This document shows positions 63,512-64,000 of a DNA stretch of 64,000 nt, in pieces. Made by a program: the position numbers and the translations under genes. The first letter of the stretch is position 1. Each line of letters begins with the position of its first letter. A model generated the notes under the pieces. That model saw only the letters and a program-made list of their open reading frames with translations, did not search any database and had not been told where the DNA came from. The stretch lies in contig NC_090744.1 of the NCBI RefSeq assembly GCF_036898095.1, positions 12,537,158-12,601,157 of the forward strand, read 5' to 3'. The DNA comes from Palaemon carinicauda. Taxonomy: Eukaryota; Arthropoda; Malacostraca; Decapoda; Palaemonidae.

Positions 63512-63802
63512 CAGTGTTGCCAAATGGGTTAGTATAAAAATCCCTAAAACTCATGATACAAAATCCCCAAAACAACCTAAAAAATCCCCATTTCCACGAA
63601 CATATTCTCTTCTGCCTTGATCACGTAAGCTTTACTAATATAGAAATCACTCAATATACTTCATATAAGCGCTAGCAAACTAATTGCAACAATATAAAGG
63701 TTTACTTGTCTTTGTTTCTTGATAGAAATTTCAACAGAATATCCCCATCAGACACCCAAAATCCCCAAATCTAGGGATAAATCCCCATACCTGGCAACAC
63801 TG
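63512..63802. mobile_element. hAT MITE with 8-bp TSD
   Basis: 291 bp, ends CAGTGTTGCCA and its complement TGGCAACACTG. Target duplication CCGGTGGC (63504-63511) versus GCGGTGGC (63803-63810), 7 of 8 matching. Several ATCCCC/GGGGAT motifs inside. No transposase. A short ORF running out of it (63719-63934) is not convincing. The last 200 bases of the window show nothing clear. Confidence 0.85.
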
Positions 63803-64000
63803 GCGGTGGCCATGTTCCAGGGAATCCAGAACTTCCAGGTTCAACCTGTTCCACCTTTCAGGTTCATCTTTACAACGGCTCATCTTGTAATCTTAGGACG
63901 TATTTTAGAGTTTATTCTTTTTAATGTTATATAAATTTAACTTGAGTAACTCTCTATAGTCTAATCTCAAGATATTTTATAGTCTTTTTTCATTAATTCT

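Overview
The window looks like intergenic or intronic DNA from an animal genome heavily colonised by transposons. It is most likely from an arthropod, and a decapod crustacean is my best guess. That guess is an inference from four things: an intact DIRS-type tyrosine-recombinase retrotransposon, several non-LTR retrotransposon families with microsatellite tails, many short foldback DNA transposons, and AT-rich DNA full of (AAT)n, (GA)n and (TA)n tracts. Nothing prokaryotic is present. I saw no tRNA, rRNA or CRISPR array.

The only host gene I can name is a nucleotide pyrophosphatase/phosphodiesterase (ENPP family) on the minus strand. Two exons are visible, at 49316-49454 and 48453-48613. They carry the D-x-x-G-H and S-D-H-G-M metal-site motifs and have compatible splice sites and phase. 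Two further exon-like pieces of an unrecognised minus-strand gene or pseudogene lie at 46393-46478 and 46775-46958.

Layout: 1-853 holds a 28-bp minisatellite and two short tandem duplications. 1.2-11.2 kb holds decayed retroelements (gag-like CCHC and RT relics, RTE 3' ends), a 0.62-kb tandem duplication and the first piggyBac-like TTAA MITEs. 11.4-13.0 kb is a non-autonomous DIRS relative (DIRS-B) whose gag-like ORF is split by an intron. 13.2-31.45 kb is a tandem duplication of a ~9-kb block. Each copy contains an RTE-like retrotransposon interrupted by a Charlie-type hAT element, then an L2/CR1-like RT fragment, a TTAA MITE and the PHD-finger ORF1 of another non-LTR retrotransposon. 31.45-34.19 kb continues that PHD element (endonuclease, RT). 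Its RT is split by an 8.76-kb DIRS element (34192-42955) and resumes at 42956-43650. 43.7-64 kb is a mosaic of AAT-tailed non-LTR 3' ends in both orientations, TTAA MITEs, two mariner-like foldback elements, a PIF/Harbinger derivative with a MADF exon, and a hAT MITE.

The most notable unit is DIRS-A. It has an intact gag-like ORF, a single long ORF joining RT, RNase H and tyrosine recombinase, 346-bp inverted terminal repeats with no difference visible by eye, and an internal complementary region that reproduces the joined termini. It sits in the host element without a target-site duplication. It therefore looks young and possibly able to move. Most other elements are truncated, nested or frameshifted.
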